A stretch of 64,000 nucleotides of DNA from NCBI GenBank assembly GCA_049318625.1, contig JBMOGA010000010.1, positions 1 to 64,000 of the forward strand. Direction: 5' to 3'. The notes under the pieces were generated by a model. That model did no database searches and was not told where the DNA came from. It saw only the letters and a list, made by a program, of their open reading frames with translations. The stretch's first letter is position 1; each line of letters opens with the position of its first letter. Below, piece after piece: positions 62,224 to 64,000 of this stretch. The stretch is from JBMOGA01 sp049318625. GTDB taxonomy: Bacteria; Pseudomonadota; Alphaproteobacteria; Rhizobiales; Hyphomicrobiaceae. The position numbers and the translations under genes were made by a program.

Positions 62224-63408
62224 ATGTCCGCTGGTGCGCGAGTTTTCGTTCTGTCGGTCTTCGTGGTGCTGGGGCTGTCGTTCCTCGCCACGACCTATTC
62301 ACTCTACAGTGAGTTCCAGGCCTCGGGATGGTTCGCCTTCGCAACCTTCTACAGCCACGCCTTCATATTCTTTCCGACGTTCGGCATCCTCGCCCTCTGC
62401 GCCTTCTTCATTCCGGCGTCCGCGCTGGTCGATCTGTACTGGAACCATGTGCCGTTCGGCCGGGTCCGGTTCATGGCCGGTCTGGCCGTCGTGGTGGTGG
62501 CGTCCGTCGTGCTCTCCCAGAAGATCATGGCCGGCGATGTGCCGGCGCTGTGGTGGCTCTCGCCGAGCACCTTGGAAGCCGATCGCGGCAATCCGGCCGG
62601 CTGCAATGCCGCCGCCGGCGGCTGCAAGCGGGTTGCCATTCTCGATGCCGTGGCCAAGGTCCGCTTGGAGAGCACGCAGCGCATGGGCCTGTCGCGATTT
62701 GCGCGCAACTGCAGCCCCGACCCGTTGATGGAGGCGTCGGCGGAACAGACGGCCAAGCGCTATTGCTTCGCGAGCCAGACGATGGCGACCGCGGCCGAAT
62801 GCTGCACGGCCAAGGCCGCTTTCACCGAGGACTTGCGGCGCCTCTACCGCAAGCCACAGGCCCATTCCGATACCGCGCGCGTTCACGAGGCGCTGCTGCC
62901 GCTCAAGGTATTCTTTCTGCTGATGATATTCGTTATGGGGCTCATGCTCGCCGCTTGGCGGGGCAAGATCGACCAGATGTACAAGGTCTATGCCACCCGC
63001 ATCGAGCGCGGCGTGATCGTCGGCGCGCTCGCCATGCTGATCTGGCCGATCTCGAACCACGCGTTTCTGCAATCGGCCTCGCTCCTCTATGCGCCGTGGG
63101 GCGAAGGATTCTTCAAGGATGCGACCCCGATCTTCAGTCTGATGTTCGGCGGCTGGGCCCTGCTGATCATTCTGTTCTACTTCCGACAGCACCAGCGCGA
63201 CATCGAGGCCGCCGGCAAGATCGGCGGCGGCATCGCCAGCGCCGTGGCTGTGCTGAACTATGATCGGATCGTCGACTTCGCCGAGCGGTTCCTCGGCTCC
63301 GGCGCCGACCCGGTGCTCCTGGCCAGCCTCGCAGCCCTGCTCGGGGTGGCGTTCCTCGGCATCATCTGGGGCGCAAGCACCCCCGAGGACGTCTCGTTGC
63401 CCGAGTAG
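62224..63408 (+). CDS. Seven-helix membrane protein with a six-cysteine loop, unknown function
   Basis: A 394-residue protein. Helices are at about residues 7-28, 44-65, 83-100, 227-246, 263-283, 302-320 and 365-385. The 125-residue loop between helices 3 and 4 is hydrophilic and contains Cys-127, Cys-134, Cys-163, Cys-181, Cys-193 and Cys-194, which would make a disulfide-rich domain if periplasmic. No family is recognised. The ATG at 62224 is preceded by GAGG. It is 15 bases before the convergent ABC exporter gene's end (about 21 bases gap). Confidence 0.7.
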   Translation: MSAGARVFVLSVFVVLGLSFLATTYSLYSEFQASGWFAFATFYSHAFIFFPTFGILALCAFFIPASALVDLYWNHVPFGRVRFMAGLAVVVVASVVLSQKIMAGDVPALWWLSPSTLEADRGNPAGCNAAAGGCKRVAILDAVAKVRLESTQRMGLSRFARNCSPDPLMEASAEQTAKRYCFASQTMATAAECCTAKAAFTEDLRRLYRKPQAHSDTARVHEALLPLKVFFLLMIFVMGLMLAAWRGKIDQMYKVYATRIERGVIVGALAMLIWPISNHAFLQSASLLYAPWGEGFFKDATPIFSLMFGGWALLIILFYFRQHQRDIEAAGKIGGGIASAVAVLNYDRIVDFAERFLGSGADPVLLASLAALLGVAFLGIIWGASTPEDVSLPE

Positions 63409-63429
63409 GCGGGCAGCGCGTACCTCCGG

Positions 63430-64000
<571 letters not shown>

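Overview
The window looks like a chromosomal segment of an alphaproteobacterium, most likely from the Hyphomicrobiales (Rhizobiales). It is uniformly GC-rich with strong G/C at third codon positions. Typical alphaproteobacterial content includes the imuA-imuB-dnaE2 mutagenesis cassette, thiOSGE-type thiamine genes, an ECF sigma/ChrR pair, a CHAD protein, and a C-terminal ABC ATPase resembling the cyclic beta-glucan exporter NdvA. I see no rRNA or tRNA genes, no insertion sequences, no CRISPR array and no phage. This is a core/accessory mosaic, not a mobile island.

Layout. 1-5433: SOS mutagenesis cassette (imuA partial, imuB, dnaE2). 5579-13784: gamma-glutamyltransferase and thiamine synthesis (thiO, thiS, thiG, thiE), with a 1139-residue LplT/PlsC/acyl-ACP-synthetase fusion on the opposite strand between thiO and thiSGE. 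13867-17014: CHAD protein, ferrochelatase and a small secreted CHAP-like protein. 17130-24435: uvrC, a small ABM-domain protein, an MFS transporter, a conserved hypothetical, a PLP ammonia-lyase, thiD and ccdA. 24498-29404: gph, pgk, tkt and a PfkB kinase. 29444-33469: a CPA2 antiporter, then an ECF sigma factor, its ChrR-like zinc anti-sigma and an SDR. 33490-35280: a secreted cysteine-hydrolase-like gene interrupted by an in-frame TAG. 35396-38135: fabI and a large CorA-like GMN protein.

38482-51634 is an envelope-oriented stretch: an acyltransferase, a VWA protein, a membrane protein paired with a giant beta-helix membrane protein, a DUF2064 transferase, an orphan TAXI-type binding protein, a CHASE2 nucleotide cyclase and a FecR-domain protein. 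51765-54488 holds a Cu(I)/Ag(I)-type P1B ATPase divergent from a CsoR repressor, with two clear palindromic operators between them.

55174-61522 is the most interesting block. A tightly coupled minus-strand operon encodes an acylating aldehyde dehydrogenase resembling sulfoacetaldehyde dehydrogenase (SauS), divergent succinyl-CoA-synthetase-like beta and alpha subunits, acetate kinase and an SDR, preceded by a TauE/SafE-type permease. I infer a C2-sulfonate (sulfoacetate/sulfoacetaldehyde) module with an ADP-forming CoA ligase. The window ends with allA, a seven-helix protein carrying a six-cysteine loop, and the 3' end of the ABC exporter. Two copies of one palindromic repeat (about 5431-5490 decayed, 17055-17117 perfect) are the only dispersed repeats noticed.
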